A DNA stretch of 15,401 nucleotides from Calditrichaeota bacterium AABM5.125.24 (GTDB taxonomy: Bacteria; Electryoneota; AABM5-125-24; Hatepunaeales; Hatepunaeaceae), in the NCBI GenBank assembly GCA_002127415.1, contig MWJR01000212.1, positions 1 to 15,401 on the forward strand, given 5' to 3'. The notes beneath the pieces were generated by a model, which searched no databases, was not told the DNA's origin, and saw only the letters and a list, made by a program, of their open reading frames with translations. Numbering within the stretch: the stretch's first letter is position 1; every line of letters begins with the position of its first letter. The translations under genes and the position numbers were made by a program. This document shows, one piece after another, positions 1 to 8,066 of this stretch.

Positions 1-1
1 A

Positions 2-50
2 GTCGGGGCTGTCCCCAAGCCCGACAGTCGTGGTTAGGGACAACCACGAC
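2..50. repeat. Pair of intergenic palindromes
   Basis: Two adjacent inverted repeats precede the first gene. In the first, GTCGGG at 2-7 pairs with CCCGAC at 20-25, extended by CT/AG with one bulged G. In the second, GTCGTGGTT at 27-35 pairs perfectly with AACCACGAC at 42-50 around the loop AGGGAC. There is no T-run, so this is not an obvious intrinsic terminator. It resembles the dispersed palindromic repeats seen elsewhere in this window (9992-10099, 6935-7190). Confidence 0.6.
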
Positions 51-97
51 TACGATCAGTATTTTGTTAATACTCTCTACCATTTATATGGATCACT

Positions 98-805
98 ATG
101 ACCTCCGAACAGGAGATCGAACGGATTGTCCGGGTCTATCGTTCTTACCACGAAAGTCCATCAATCCGGGAGCAGTGGGACAGCAGGAATCGAGGTAACC
201 GGGCAATTGTCCGGGAGCGGCAACGTGAGATTGCAAGGCTCTTAAGTATTCACGGTTTTTATCCTTTGCAGGACAGGAGGATCCTCGATGTAGGTTGCGG
301 GTCGGGCTATGAACTGTCCCGTTTTGTGGAGTGGGGTGCTGTCCCGGAAAACCTTTATGGCGTCGATCTGCTTCCCTATAGGATTGATACTGCAAAGCGA
401 AGATTTCCGGATATCCATTTTCAACAGGGCAATGCCGAGAAGCTGGATTTCGATACAACTTATTTTGACCTTATTCTGCTTTTCACGGTTTTTACCTCGA
501 TCCTTGATGATGGAATGATGCAAAATATCGCCGCTGAGGTAAATCGAGTGCTGAAGCCGGGCGGCGCAGTGATCTGGTATGACTTTCGCTATAATAACCC
601 CCGCAACCCCAACGTTCGTAAGATGACAAAACGTATGCTGATTGAGCTGTTTCCCGGTTATTCGCTGGATTTCCGCTCCATCACGTTACTGCCGCCTCTG
701 GCCAGGCGGTTGGGGTATTCGACACATGTCCTGTATCCATTACTGATGAATGTCCACTTTCTGCGCACCCACTATCTGGGATTTCTGATAAAGCAGCATA
801 ACTGA
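98..805 (+). CDS. Class I SAM-dependent methyltransferase
   Basis: A 235-residue soluble protein with a class I (Rossmann-like) methyltransferase fold. Motif I, ILDVGCGSGYE, is at about residues 62-72 and binds S-adenosylmethionine. The acidic residue ending strand 2 is in GVDLL (D90). The post-motif region reads FDLILLFTVFTSILDD (about 123-138), followed by the typical EVNRVLKPGGAVIWYDF (147-163), as in Methyltransf_11/25 families. The start is the ATG at 98, with only a weak GGAT upstream. The next gene starts 16 nt after its stop and encodes a polysaccharide-initiating transferase, so a role in methylating a sugar, lipid-linked intermediate or polysaccharide end is likely. The acceptor cannot be read from the sequence. 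Confidence 0.9.
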   Translation: MTSEQEIERIVRVYRSYHESPSIREQWDSRNRGNRAIVRERQREIARLLSIHGFYPLQDRRILDVGCGSGYELSRFVEWGAVPENLYGVDLLPYRIDTAKRRFPDIHFQQGNAEKLDFDTTYFDLILLFTVFTSILDDGMMQNIAAEVNRVLKPGGAVIWYDFRYNNPRNPNVRKMTKRMLIELFPGYSLDFRSITLLPPLARRLGYSTHVLYPLLMNVHFLRTHYLGFLIKQHN

Positions 806-821
806 GTAATGAGAGACGTGA

Positions 822-1508
822 ATGGTGTATCGTTTCCTGAAAAGAACGCTTGACATCCTGCTTTCGCTGTTTGCTGTTGTAATACTCAGTCCTGTTTTTG
901 TCTTTATAGCGGTCTTGATAAAACTTTCCTCGCCCGGTCCCGTATTTTTTCGACAGACGAGGGTCGGTAAGGGCGGCAGGGAGTTTCGACTGATAAAGTT
1001 TCGCACTATGAGGGTTGATGCTGAGCATCTTGGTCCTCAGGTAACCGCCGGTGGTGATTGCCGGATTACCGGGTTCGGGATGCTGCTCAGGAAGACCAAG
1101 CTGGACGAGCTGCCCGAACTCGGGAATGTTCTTGCGGGTGACCTGAGTCTGGTCGGCCCTCGACCTGAGGTTCCCCGATATGTGCGGCATTACAAGCCGG
1201 AATGGGGTCTGGTGTTCAGGGTAAGACCGGGCATCACCGACCTGGCCACGCTCCAGTTCCGTGATGAGGAGAGCGTCCTTGCAGGCGCACAGGACCGCGA
1301 GCGTGCGTATATTGATATTGTTCTTCCGACCAAGATGAAGCTCGCTCTTGATTATGTTGATAGGCAGTCGCTCTGGCTTGATCTTAAGATCCTTTTTCTG
1401 ACCGTCTGGGGTATAACTCTGGGGAGGTTTTTTGCCAGGCCGAGTGAGGAGATTGCCTCTGCAGCCACAGAAATGGTCAAATCCCATAAAACTAATAGCG
1501 CTGATTGA
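822..1508 (+). CDS. Polyprenyl-phosphate sugar-1-phosphate transferase (WcaJ/WbaP-type bacterial sugar transferase)
   Basis: A 228-residue member of the bacterial sugar transferase family (PF02397), which loads the first sugar-1-phosphate onto undecaprenyl phosphate at the inner membrane. A hydrophobic segment at about residues 11-33 forms the membrane or re-entrant anchor. Family signatures follow: PVFFRQTRVGKGG (40-52), KFRTM (59-63), KLDELPELGNVL (93-104) and GDLSLVGPRPE (106-116), which include the catalytic D-E pair and the phosphate-binding segment. It is the short, single-anchor form, lacking the extra N-terminal domains of WbaP or WcaJ. The start ATG at 822 follows GAGAGACG. Neighbours are a methyltransferase upstream and a sugar aminotransferase downstream, consistent with capsule, O-antigen or exopolysaccharide synthesis. 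The sugar is not determinable. Confidence 0.93.
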   Translation: MVYRFLKRTLDILLSLFAVVILSPVFVFIAVLIKLSSPGPVFFRQTRVGKGGREFRLIKFRTMRVDAEHLGPQVTAGGDCRITGFGMLLRKTKLDELPELGNVLAGDLSLVGPRPEVPRYVRHYKPEWGLVFRVRPGITDLATLQFRDEESVLAGAQDRERAYIDIVLPTKMKLALDYVDRQSLWLDLKILFLTVWGITLGRFFARPSEEIASAATEMVKSHKTNSAD

Positions 1509-1518
1509 TGATAATCGT

Positions 1519-2751
1519 ATGACTGATAAAGACAAGATGACGGTTCAGTTCTTCCGTCCATCCATTTCTGATGGGGAGATCGCAGAGGTGACGGATACGC
1601 TGCGGTCAGGCTGGCTGACCACCGGACCGAAAGTCAGCCGCTTCGAGGCCGACTTTGCCGAGGCGGTGGGTGCCAGGTTTGCAGTTGCGGTCAATTCGTG
1701 CACCGCGGCGCTCCATCTGGCACTGGAATCGGTGGGTATCGAGCGGGGCGACCTGGTTCTGGTGCCCACGATGACCTTTGCCGCCACTGCCGAGGTGGTC
1801 CGTTACTTCGATGCGGTTCCGGTCTTCGTTGACTGTGATGATACGCTCTGCATTGACCCGGAGACACTTGAACGGACGATTGTGGAGATATCGAACCGAC
1901 GGCCGACCGCAGGTCTGAAACCCCCTTACGGCAGGGTGAAGGCGATCTTCCCGATGCACTATGGCGGCTTCTGTTGCCGGATGGACCGGATTATGTCGAT
2001 TGCTGATGAGCACGGTATACCGGTTATCGAAGACTGCGCCCATGCTTTTCCCGCTTACTACCGGCCGAACGGAGTGGACAACTGGATTCATTCGGGGAGG
2101 TTCGGGATTATCGGCTGCTTTTCGTTCTATGCCAATAAGTGCATAACCACCGGCGAGGGGGGAATGATTGTCACGGATGAGGAGACATTAGCCAAACGGA
2201 TGCGGTTGATGTCGCTTCACGGAATGGACCGCGACTCCTGGAAGAGATATACCGCCCAGGGTTCATGGTATTATGAGATCGTGGCGCCGGGTTACAAGTA
2301 TAATTTCACCGATATAGCTGCTTCGATCGGTATTCACCAGTTGAAGAGGGCCGAGGAATTTCGCAGCAGACGTGAGGAGATCGCATCCAGATACACCCGA
2401 CAATTCAATCGGCTTCCAGCGGTTCAGACTCCACCGAATGACAATCGCACCCGAATCCACTCGTGGCACCTGTATTTCCTGAAACTTAACCTTGACAGGA
2501 TTACCATTAGCAGGGACGAGTTCATCGAGGAGTTGAAGAGACGCGGGGTTTACTGTTCTGTTCACTGGCTGCCGCTGCATATGAACCCATACTACAGACA
2601 GAAATACGGTTTGGGTGAAGGGCTCTTTCCCAATGCCGAAGAGGTGTGGCGGCAATTGGTCTCACTGCCGATATATCCCGCTATGACGGATGATGAGGTG
2701 GAATATGTCATTCGGGAGGTGAAGGATGTCATCAGATGTAGTTCAAGATGA
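1519..2751 (+). CDS. DegT/DnrJ/EryC1-family PLP-dependent sugar aminotransferase
   Basis: A pyridoxal-phosphate enzyme of the DegT/DnrJ/EryC1/StrS family, which aminates keto-sugar nucleotides. The N-terminus QFFRPSISDGEI...LRSGWLTTGPK is typical. The PLP-binding aspartate lies in VIEDCAHA (D172 counted from ATG 1519), and the Schiff-base lysine lies in SFYANKCITTGEGG (K207). VHWLPLH near the C-terminus is also typical. I chose ATG 1519 (410 residues), 10 nt after the upstream stop. ATG 1537, beginning MTVQFFRPSI, fits family N-termini equally well. The frame is open further upstream to a TTG at 1432, but that extension overlaps the previous gene and has no family-like sequence. The stop overlaps the next start by 4 nt (ATGA), indicating translational coupling. 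The product is probably a 3- or 4-amino sugar for the polysaccharide. Confidence 0.93.
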   Translation: MTDKDKMTVQFFRPSISDGEIAEVTDTLRSGWLTTGPKVSRFEADFAEAVGARFAVAVNSCTAALHLALESVGIERGDLVLVPTMTFAATAEVVRYFDAVPVFVDCDDTLCIDPETLERTIVEISNRRPTAGLKPPYGRVKAIFPMHYGGFCCRMDRIMSIADEHGIPVIEDCAHAFPAYYRPNGVDNWIHSGRFGIIGCFSFYANKCITTGEGGMIVTDEETLAKRMRLMSLHGMDRDSWKRYTAQGSWYYEIVAPGYKYNFTDIAASIGIHQLKRAEEFRSRREEIASRYTRQFNRLPAVQTPPNDNRTRIHSWHLYFLKLNLDRITISRDEFIEELKRRGVYCSVHWLPLHMNPYYRQKYGLGEGLFPNAEEVWRQLVSLPIYPAMTDDEVEYVIREVKDVIRCSSR

Positions 2752-4322
2752 GAATCACGTTCGATTTGGGAGTATCAAAAAGCCTTTCTGCTTCTCTTAT
2801 TTTAGGTTTGGTGTTATGTCTGGTTATAATATCAAATCCTCTATTGGCTGAGGTGTTCCCGCAGGATTTCAGCTACTCCTATAGAAGTGAAGTTCTCACA
2901 GATGCGGGATGGTTATGGCAGGTTAATTCAATTTATCATCCGTTAACCTGCCCGACTTCGGAAAGCTGGGGTGAAACTGGCGTTGATATGGGTGCGTATG
3001 CCTGGATACAGAGATACCTGAACGACTATTCCAGGCAGCTGGATAGACTACATAAAGGCAGTGGTGAGGGTTTGGGGCTGCTATTCGTTCCGGGTCTGGG
3101 GGCTTTAGCTCAGGTCGGGCCGGACGTAAAATATAAACAGTTGGCTATAAGTCCATCCCTCTGGACTGTTGCCAGGTTCAGACAGCACTGGTATGCCAGG
3201 TTCTATGTTCGTGCCAGCAACGTTGGTGCGAGTCTGTCGCACTACTCCGGAAGAGAGCGTGATATTGCACGTATCGGGATGAGGACGGGTGAGATCGACC
3301 AGTCCGTGGTGGGTTACAGGAATGACTGGGCGACGGTTGAGTTCGGTCGCGGTCGGGAGATATGGGGGCCGATGAGTGAGGACAATCTTATCCTGGCCGG
3401 AGGTGCGCCAGCCTGGGAGCGGCTGGCTCTGCAGCTCAATCACCGTCGTTTCACTTTTCGATACTTTATCGGTTTTCTCGAGTCAAAGTATGATACTGTG
3501 GACATTGATACTCTGAACATTCAACGCTATATAGTGGGCCGTGCACTTGAATATCGCAATCACGATAATCTCGTATTGGGTATAGGTGAGGTTTCAATAC
3601 TCGCGGGCCCGGACAGACCGCTTGATTTTGCGTTCCTTAATCCGTTGTCCACACATCTGGAAGTGGAACAGAACAAGCGGTCTAATGTCACCCATAGAAA
3701 CTGGGCTAATGCGGTCTGGTTCTTTCACGTCGATTGGAGAGCACCGCAGAATCTTCGGGCCACAGGGTCTCTGCTGCTGGATGAGATTCAGCTTGACAGG
3801 GAAGATCGGGATGAAGGGAGACCGGATGCGATGGGTTACCTGGGGCGTGTTGCCTGGACGCCGATGATTGAACCGGTCGGATTAACCTTATTTGCTCAGG
3901 CAATCAGGATGAACACTTACACGCTTCAGCATAATTACGGTTTCTGTAATTTCGTCAATCGTGATTCGTTGTTGAGTCATCCTATTGGTAATGACGCTGA
4001 TAAACTTGCTATTGGTATAAGGCAGGTTTTCAAATGGAACACAATGGTTGAGATTGAGTATGGTCGCAGGCGTTGGGGTGATAATTCGTTGAATGATGAT
4101 CCTTACAGGCCATGGGTGGAATTTGAAAGGGTTGAATTTCCCTTTGGTGAAGTGAGAACAAATCGCTACCTGGCATTCAGTGTTGACAGCCAGCCGCTGA
4201 AGAACCTGAACATATCTCTTGAAGGTCAGTTTGACCTGCATCATTCAGGTGAAGGCAGCCAGCTTGAGACCTGGACCTTCTCTCTGTTTTATCAGCTGCC
4301 TTTTCTGTGGTTAAACCTATAG
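2748..4322 (+). CDS. Wzi-like capsule assembly outer-membrane protein
   Basis: A 524-residue protein with an N-terminal signal peptide (hydrophobic core about 13-34, ending LLAEVF). The mature part is rich in aromatic and alternating residues and ends FYQLPFLWLNL, as expected for an outer-membrane beta-barrel. The segment VEFGRGREIWGP...LILAGGAPAWERLAL (about 197-228) resembles the conserved core of the capsule assembly protein Wzi family (PF14052), which anchors or organises capsular polysaccharide at the cell surface. The length is close to that of Wzi proteins (about 450-500). The start codon overlaps the stop of the aminotransferase gene, and the next gene follows after 17 nt. Divergence is considerable, so the family call rests on the core motif, the barrel character and the context. 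Confidence 0.8.
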   Translation: MRITFDLGVSKSLSASLILGLVLCLVIISNPLLAEVFPQDFSYSYRSEVLTDAGWLWQVNSIYHPLTCPTSESWGETGVDMGAYAWIQRYLNDYSRQLDRLHKGSGEGLGLLFVPGLGALAQVGPDVKYKQLAISPSLWTVARFRQHWYARFYVRASNVGASLSHYSGRERDIARIGMRTGEIDQSVVGYRNDWATVEFGRGREIWGPMSEDNLILAGGAPAWERLALQLNHRRFTFRYFIGFLESKYDTVDIDTLNIQRYIVGRALEYRNHDNLVLGIGEVSILAGPDRPLDFAFLNPLSTHLEVEQNKRSNVTHRNWANAVWFFHVDWRAPQNLRATGSLLLDEIQLDREDRDEGRPDAMGYLGRVAWTPMIEPVGLTLFAQAIRMNTYTLQHNYGFCNFVNRDSLLSHPIGNDADKLAIGIRQVFKWNTMVEIEYGRRRWGDNSLNDDPYRPWVEFERVEFPFGEVRTNRYLAFSVDSQPLKNLNISLEGQFDLHHSGEGSQLETWTFSLFYQLPFLWLNL

Positions 4323-4339
4323 TTGAAAGATATCAATAA

Positions 4340-5386
4340 ATGTCCAAACGTATTCTGGTTACTGGGAGCGCCGGTTTCATCGGTTTTCACCTATGCCGTC
4401 GGCTGCTGGATGATGGTTATAATATAGTCAGTCTCGACAACCTTAACGACTATTACGATGTAAAGCTGAAGCAGGATCGACTGGAGATACTGAAGCGGTT
4501 TTCTGCCTTTAAGTTCCACCAGCTTGATCTTGCTGATGCCGAGGGATTAAAGGGGTTGTTTGACTCCGAAGGACTCGATTCCGATGACCGTATTGTTCAT
4601 CTGGCGGCACAGGCCGGTGTCAGATATGCGCTCCAGAATCCCGACAGTTATATCCAGAGCAACCTGATAGGATTTTATAATCTTCTTGAACAGGCGCGTC
4701 GTGTAAAGTGCGGTCACCTGCTTTATGCTTCCTCCAGCTCGGTATATGGAGGTAACACCAGGCTACCATTTTCAGTGCATCATAACGTAGACCACCCGAT
4801 ATCGCTTTATGCGTTCACCAAGAAGTCAAACGAGCTCCTGGCTCATGTTTATTCCTACACTTTCGGCCTGCCTACAACCGGGTTGCGTTTCTTCACAGCC
4901 TACGGGCCCTGGGGCAGGCCTGATATGGCGCTGACCATCTTCACCAGGGCTATGGTTGAGGGAAGGACACTTCCGGTATTTAATTATGGTGATATGCACA
5001 GGGATTTCACCTATATAGACGATGTTATTGAAGGGATTGTCCGTCTGATTTATCACGATCCGGTTCCAGACCCTGACTGGAATAGTGACAACCCGGATCC
5101 AGGAACCAGCTGGATCCCATATCGGCTCTATAACATCGGCAATCATGAATCGGTTCACCTGCTTGAGTTCATCGGGGTGATTGAAGAGGCCCTTGGATGC
5201 AAGGCCAAGCTCGACATGCAACCGATGCAGCTCGGCGACATCAAGGCCACGTTTGCTGATGTTGACGACCTTAAAGATGAAGTTGGATTCAAATCGAATA
5301 CATCCATACGGGAAGGTATAGCGAAGTATATTGAATGGTATCTGGACTATTATAAAGTTGTCGACGTAAAAAAATCCCGATGGTAA
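4340..5386 (+). CDS. NAD-dependent epimerase, UDP-glucuronate 4-epimerase type
   Basis: A 348-residue extended short-chain dehydrogenase/epimerase. The NAD-binding motif GSAGFIG is at residues 9-15, and SLDNLNDYYDVKLK (31-44) is characteristic of UDP-glucuronate 4-epimerases. HLAAQAGVRYAL (87-98), SSSSVYGG (131-138) and the catalytic Y157-x3-K161 within SLYAFTKKSNEL are present. FFTAYGPWGRPDMA (184-197) and YGDMHRDFTYIDD further mark this subfamily. It would interconvert UDP-glucuronate and UDP-galacturonate (or a close analogue) in the cytosol for an acidic polysaccharide. It lies 17 nt after the Wzi-like gene, in the same apparent operon. The exact substrate is inferred from motif similarity only. 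Confidence 0.93.
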   Translation: MSKRILVTGSAGFIGFHLCRRLLDDGYNIVSLDNLNDYYDVKLKQDRLEILKRFSAFKFHQLDLADAEGLKGLFDSEGLDSDDRIVHLAAQAGVRYALQNPDSYIQSNLIGFYNLLEQARRVKCGHLLYASSSSVYGGNTRLPFSVHHNVDHPISLYAFTKKSNELLAHVYSYTFGLPTTGLRFFTAYGPWGRPDMALTIFTRAMVEGRTLPVFNYGDMHRDFTYIDDVIEGIVRLIYHDPVPDPDWNSDNPDPGTSWIPYRLYNIGNHESVHLLEFIGVIEEALGCKAKLDMQPMQLGDIKATFADVDDLKDEVGFKSNTSIREGIAKYIEWYLDYYKVVDVKKSRW

Positions 5387-5434
5387 TATTGACACATATT
5401 AACCGAAAAAAGATTATCGTATAAAGGCACCCGA

Positions 5435-6736
5435 ATGGTCATTAAACCGGAAGATATGCTTCTACTTGACTGTCTTGGCCAGGATAGCGACAGTATAGTG
5501 GCATCCAAGCTTGAGCGGCTATCGATCTCCGACTGGAATGGAGTGATAGATCAGTCGAAATGGCATAGCGTCACACCATTACTATATCACCTGGTGCGGA
5601 AGCTGGGATTATATGAGATTATTCCTTCCGTCGCTGCTGAAAGGTTGCGGGAGATATATCTCCGTTCTGCGGGAAGGAGTATCCGCCAATTCTATGAACT
5701 TTCGATAGTATTGAATGTTTTGAATAGCAATAGTATCCCGGTTATTGTTCTCAAAGGGGCGCATCTGGCAGAGATTGTTTACGACAATATCGCCCTCAGA
5801 CCAATGTATGACCTCGACATTATGGTTAAGAAAGCCGACCTGCAAAGGGTGGAGGAGGAGTTGCTGAAGTTAGGCTACGATGCGCATAGAGATAATATTC
5901 GCAAGCATGAAGGTCATTATCACTCCGTTTTTGTCAGCTCTTGTGGTGGGTCAAACGTGGAGGTGCACTGGCACATCCACAGACCTTCATCTCTGTACAA
6001 CATTGACGTGAACGGCTTATGGGAAAGAGCACGCCCGGTTGAATTTTCCGGTGAGAGTGCATTGGTTCTGTCATATGAAGACTCCCTGCTATATCAATGT
6101 GTACATACCTGTAAACATCTATTTCTACTGGCTGGTATGTTGTTCCTTAATGATATTTCCAAAACTATCATTTATTATCGGGACCGGATGGATTGGGACA
6201 AGGTAATAGATTTGTCGCATAAGTGGAACGTTTCCAACAGCGTTTACCTTGCCTTACTGCTGGCAAAGGAGCTGCTGGCGGCTGAAGTCCCGGAAGATTC
6301 GTTGGCGAATATCAGACCTAATGGCCTTCATCCCGGAGTATTAGAGGGTGCCAAGGATTATCTTTTTGTTGGCAGAAGTGATACGCCATCCTTGTCTGCG
6401 AATGTTGCTGTTTTACGAAGGTCAGGACGATTAAGTGACAATATAAATGTATTTATGAGAGGTCTTTTCCCTTCCCCCAAAGATATGGCTCAAAGATATT
6501 CAATATCTCCAGGTTCGCTGAAGGTATATTACTACTATCTGAAGCGATTGAGAGAGCTGCTTGTTCGTAACGGCAACGATATATGGAAGCTTCTGCGCAG
6601 AGATCCAGAAACCGTAAAACTTGCCGATCGAGTAAATGATAGAATCGCTCTACAGGACTGGATACACCAGAATAATATCGATGAGGAAGCCGAGCGGTTG
6701 AATTTAATTCAGGACAAGACCTTGCGCAATCACTGA
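5435..6736 (+). CDS. PF14907-type nucleotidyltransferase family protein
   Basis: A 433-residue protein matching the uncharacterised nucleotidyltransferase family often found in polysaccharide and secondary-metabolite clusters. The catalytic-type region reads IPVIVLKGAHLAE (101-113), then LRPMYDLDIMV (121-131), where the D-x-D pair (D126, D128) would bind metal. VEVHWHIHRP follows at about 176-185. The rest is helical, with no signal peptide or clear membrane segment. The activity is unknown for the family. Pol-beta-like nucleotidyl transfer is inferred from the fold. It is the last gene of the polysaccharide run, 48 nt after the epimerase. This gene is more AT-rich than its neighbours, suggesting it may have a separate history. 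Confidence 0.8.
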   Translation: MVIKPEDMLLLDCLGQDSDSIVASKLERLSISDWNGVIDQSKWHSVTPLLYHLVRKLGLYEIIPSVAAERLREIYLRSAGRSIRQFYELSIVLNVLNSNSIPVIVLKGAHLAEIVYDNIALRPMYDLDIMVKKADLQRVEEELLKLGYDAHRDNIRKHEGHYHSVFVSSCGGSNVEVHWHIHRPSSLYNIDVNGLWERARPVEFSGESALVLSYEDSLLYQCVHTCKHLFLLAGMLFLNDISKTIIYYRDRMDWDKVIDLSHKWNVSNSVYLALLLAKELLAAEVPEDSLANIRPNGLHPGVLEGAKDYLFVGRSDTPSLSANVAVLRRSGRLSDNINVFMRGLFPSPKDMAQRYSISPGSLKVYYYYLKRLRELLVRNGNDIWKLLRRDPETVKLADRVNDRIALQDWIHQNNIDEEAERLNLIQDKTLRNH

Positions 6737-6934
6737 ATATAATTGTCTCTTCACTACTGTCCCAACTTTTAGTCTATAAAAGACAATTAGTTAGGATCAG
6801 GTTTATTTAATAGAGTGTAATCTGAATTTGTAAGTGCTTGTATAATAAAGACTTTTATAAGCTGGTTATAGTCGAAAATCTGTAGATTATTGTTAATTTA
6901 TGGTTAATACTGTCCGGTGATCATTTGGATTGTC
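6737..6934. other. AT-rich intergenic stretch after polysaccharide genes
   Basis: No gene is visible. A 9-bp inverted repeat (TAATTGTCT at 6740-6748, AGACAATTA at 6781-6789) with a 32-nt spacer follows the last polysaccharide gene. It lacks a T-run, so it is not a convincing terminator. Confidence 0.4.
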
Positions 6935-7112
6935 ATTCCCGTTTTCCAGTCTGTCCGAGAATGCAAGATTTGGCAAGGCGGACGTCCCCGTCCGCCTTTC
7001 AAGTTATTGTTTTTACGGGCGCACGAGAGCCTGCCCCAGCAAAAGCTGGGGGCGTGCGCCTTGCCGCAGAGCAACCCAAAAGCAATTCTCGGACAGACTG
7101 GAAAACGGGAAT
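6935..7112. mobile_element. MITE-like element with 28-bp perfect terminal inverted repeats
   Basis: ATTCCCGTTTTCCAGTCTGT... at 6935-6962 is the exact reverse complement of 7085-7112, giving 28-bp perfect terminal inverted repeats on a 178-bp unit. Inside are two further perfect hairpins. One is GGCGGACG/CGTCCGCC (6977-6984 with 6989-6996, loop TCCC). The other is a double stem, GCGCACG/CGTGCGC (7019-7025 with 7053-7059), enclosing CCCCAGC/GCTGGGG (7034-7040 with 7045-7051, loop AAAA). No transposase ORF is present. The whole unit could fold into one large cruciform or hairpin RNA. It could be a non-autonomous transposable element or a composite intergenic repeat. No target-site duplication was identified. 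Confidence 0.55.
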
Positions 7113-7148
7113 CCAGTATGGACAATAAGTTATCAAACTTTACTCTGG

Positions 7149-7190
7149 ATTCCAGCCCCAGCTTCCGCTGGGACATGCTTTCGCTGGAAT
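7149..7190. repeat. Nested palindromic intergenic repeat
   Basis: ATTCCAGC (7149-7156) pairs with GCTGGAAT (7183-7190), and immediately inside, CCCAGC (7157-7162) pairs with GCTGGG (7167-7172) around the loop TTCC. It lies 36 nt beyond the 178-bp element and shares its CCAGC/GCTGG vocabulary, so the two may be parts of one repeat family. Confidence 0.55.
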
Positions 7191-7288
7191 GATGACGTGA
7201 TGATTCCTTTTCAAATCGGTTAATCACTTGGTTGTTGTCCCTATAGTCTATTCCATCATTTACTTTTCTCAAGAAGATTGGTAAACTA

Positions 7289-7396
7289 ATGAGCGATCTT
7301 GGTCGTGAACATCAGTTCAAACAATATCTTGCTTCGCTTCGCACTATGCACAAACGTAAGCGGAATTTAATGAAGATGCTGGATTCTACAAAATAG
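7289..7396 (+). CDS. Small lysine/arginine-rich ORF, possibly a truncated gene
   Basis: A 35-residue reading frame, MSDLGREHQFKQYLASLR..., with a basic helix HKRKRNLMKMLD near the end. An AAGAAG motif lies about 12 nt before the ATG, at the edge of the useful range. The amphipathic, basic sequence looks protein-like rather than random and faintly recalls the C-terminal tail of zinc-finger or DNA-binding proteins, but I do not recognise a family. A second tiny frame (7413-7505, 30 residues) follows. Both may be remnants of a decayed gene. Confidence 0.3.
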   Translation: MSDLGREHQFKQYLASLRTMHKRKRNLMKMLDSTK

Positions 7397-7499
7397 TGGT
7401 GAGAAACTTAAAATGAACGATCACTGCAGGATAGAGAGGCTTTTAAGCAAGTATCCTTTTGAAGAACTTCATGTTACCAAACATATAGTATGTAACGCT

Positions 7500-7850
7500 G
7501 GTTAAAAGTAATCTTTAGCTCCAGATTAGAGTTCAACGCCTGCCCGCTTCAAACCCACGATCTTGAAGTTGCGAGGATTACTCCCTCTCGCTGCCATTAT
7601 TCGTTTTGAACCTACGACCATACGGATCGCAAATGGCTTGAAATGTGGCGTTCTACTTCCATAGCTGGCATGAACCTGTTGATTGATGCTGGATCAGCAA
7701 ACATCACCGATCATCCTAATACAATGATAATCCAGAATTAGCGGTTGATCCCGACTTGGATGTTTATACCGAAATCATTTATGACCGGCTTCACGTCTGC
7801 CCCAGGTGTCTTCTTTACCTCCCCTAATCGTGCCCCCGCTACAGGTGATA
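7500..7850 (+). pseudogene. Possible decayed coding sequence
   Basis: No intact ORF covers this stretch, but protein-like fragments appear in successive + frames. KWLEMWRSTSIAGMNLLIDA (about 7629-7688) lies in one frame and runs to TAG near 7740. NPELAVDPDLDVYTEIIYDR followed by LHVCPRC (7729-7809) lies in the next frame and ends at TAA 7825-7827. The CPRC pair resembles half of a zinc site. A frameshift near 7725-7735 would join the two. In-frame stops occur both before and after. I infer a degenerated gene of unknown identity. Chance ORFs in AT-rich DNA remain possible. Confidence 0.25.
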
Positions 7851-7852
7851 GT

Positions 7853-7895
7853 GAAGACCGGCGCGGAGAGTGTCGGTCTTCTGCCATTATGGCAG
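7853..7895. repeat. Two abutting perfect hairpins
   Basis: GAAGACCG (7853-7860) pairs with CGGTCTTC (7874-7881) around a 13-nt loop. Sharing its last base is CTGCCAT/ATGGCAG (7881-7887 with 7889-7895). There is no T-run. They lie about 80 bp upstream of the selB promoter, so they could be a repeat, the end of an upstream transcript or a protein-binding site. Confidence 0.45.
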
Positions 7896-7972
7896 AATTC
7901 TCTGAATTTATGAGATTGGAACGCAGCCTGAATGTTCCTGAAAGCCGATTTTATCGTTGGCTGAATAAAGGC

Positions 7973-8001
7973 TTGACACAACGACACGGATGCTATATAA
8001 T
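7973..8001 (+). promoter_or_regulatory. Consensus sigma-70-type promoter of selB
   Basis: A perfect -35 TTGACA (7973-7978) and a perfect -10 TATAAT (7996-8001) are separated by 17 nt. Transcription would start near 8008, giving a leader of about 60 nt before the GTG start at 8067. This is the best promoter in the window and implies strong constitutive expression of selB unless the leader modulates it. Confidence 0.8.
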
Positions 8002-8017
8002 GATAACCGACAGGTAG

Positions 8018-8038
8018 CCCGGATTCATCGAATCCGGG
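8018..8038 (+). promoter_or_regulatory. Hairpin in the selB 5' leader
   Basis: CCCGGATT (8018-8025) pairs perfectly with AATCCGGG (8031-8038) around the loop CATCG. It lies between the predicted start site and the ribosome binding site AAGAAGGA (8053-8060). It may be a dispersed palindromic repeat. Alternatively it may act in the leader as the SECIS-like element of the E. coli selAB mRNA does, where SelB binds and represses its own synthesis. The sequence alone does not distinguish these. Confidence 0.4.
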
Positions 8039-8066
8039 ATTATCAATCTCATAAGAAGGAAGCAGC

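Noticed and set aside
681..1535. Long antisense frames opposite the sugar transferase and other genes (also 8124-9002, 11691-12341, 12366-12950).
   Set aside because: They lie wholly opposite well-supported genes, show no family motifs and follow the codon bias of the sense strand.
6740..6789. Terminator after the nucleotidyltransferase gene.
   Set aside because: The 9-bp arms are AT-rich with a 32-nt loop and no T-run.
7500..7700. tRNA-Sec (selC), because of tRNA-like fragments such as TTTTGAACCTACGACCA.
   Set aside because: No cloverleaf could be folded. There was no acceptor-stem pairing, no UCA anticodon arm and no extended variable arm. Other intergenic regions also lack a GTTCGA-type T-loop.
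7745..8017. A 90-codon ORF before selB.
   Set aside because: It runs through two perfect hairpins and the selB promoter, the product is not protein-like, and no ribosome site is evident.
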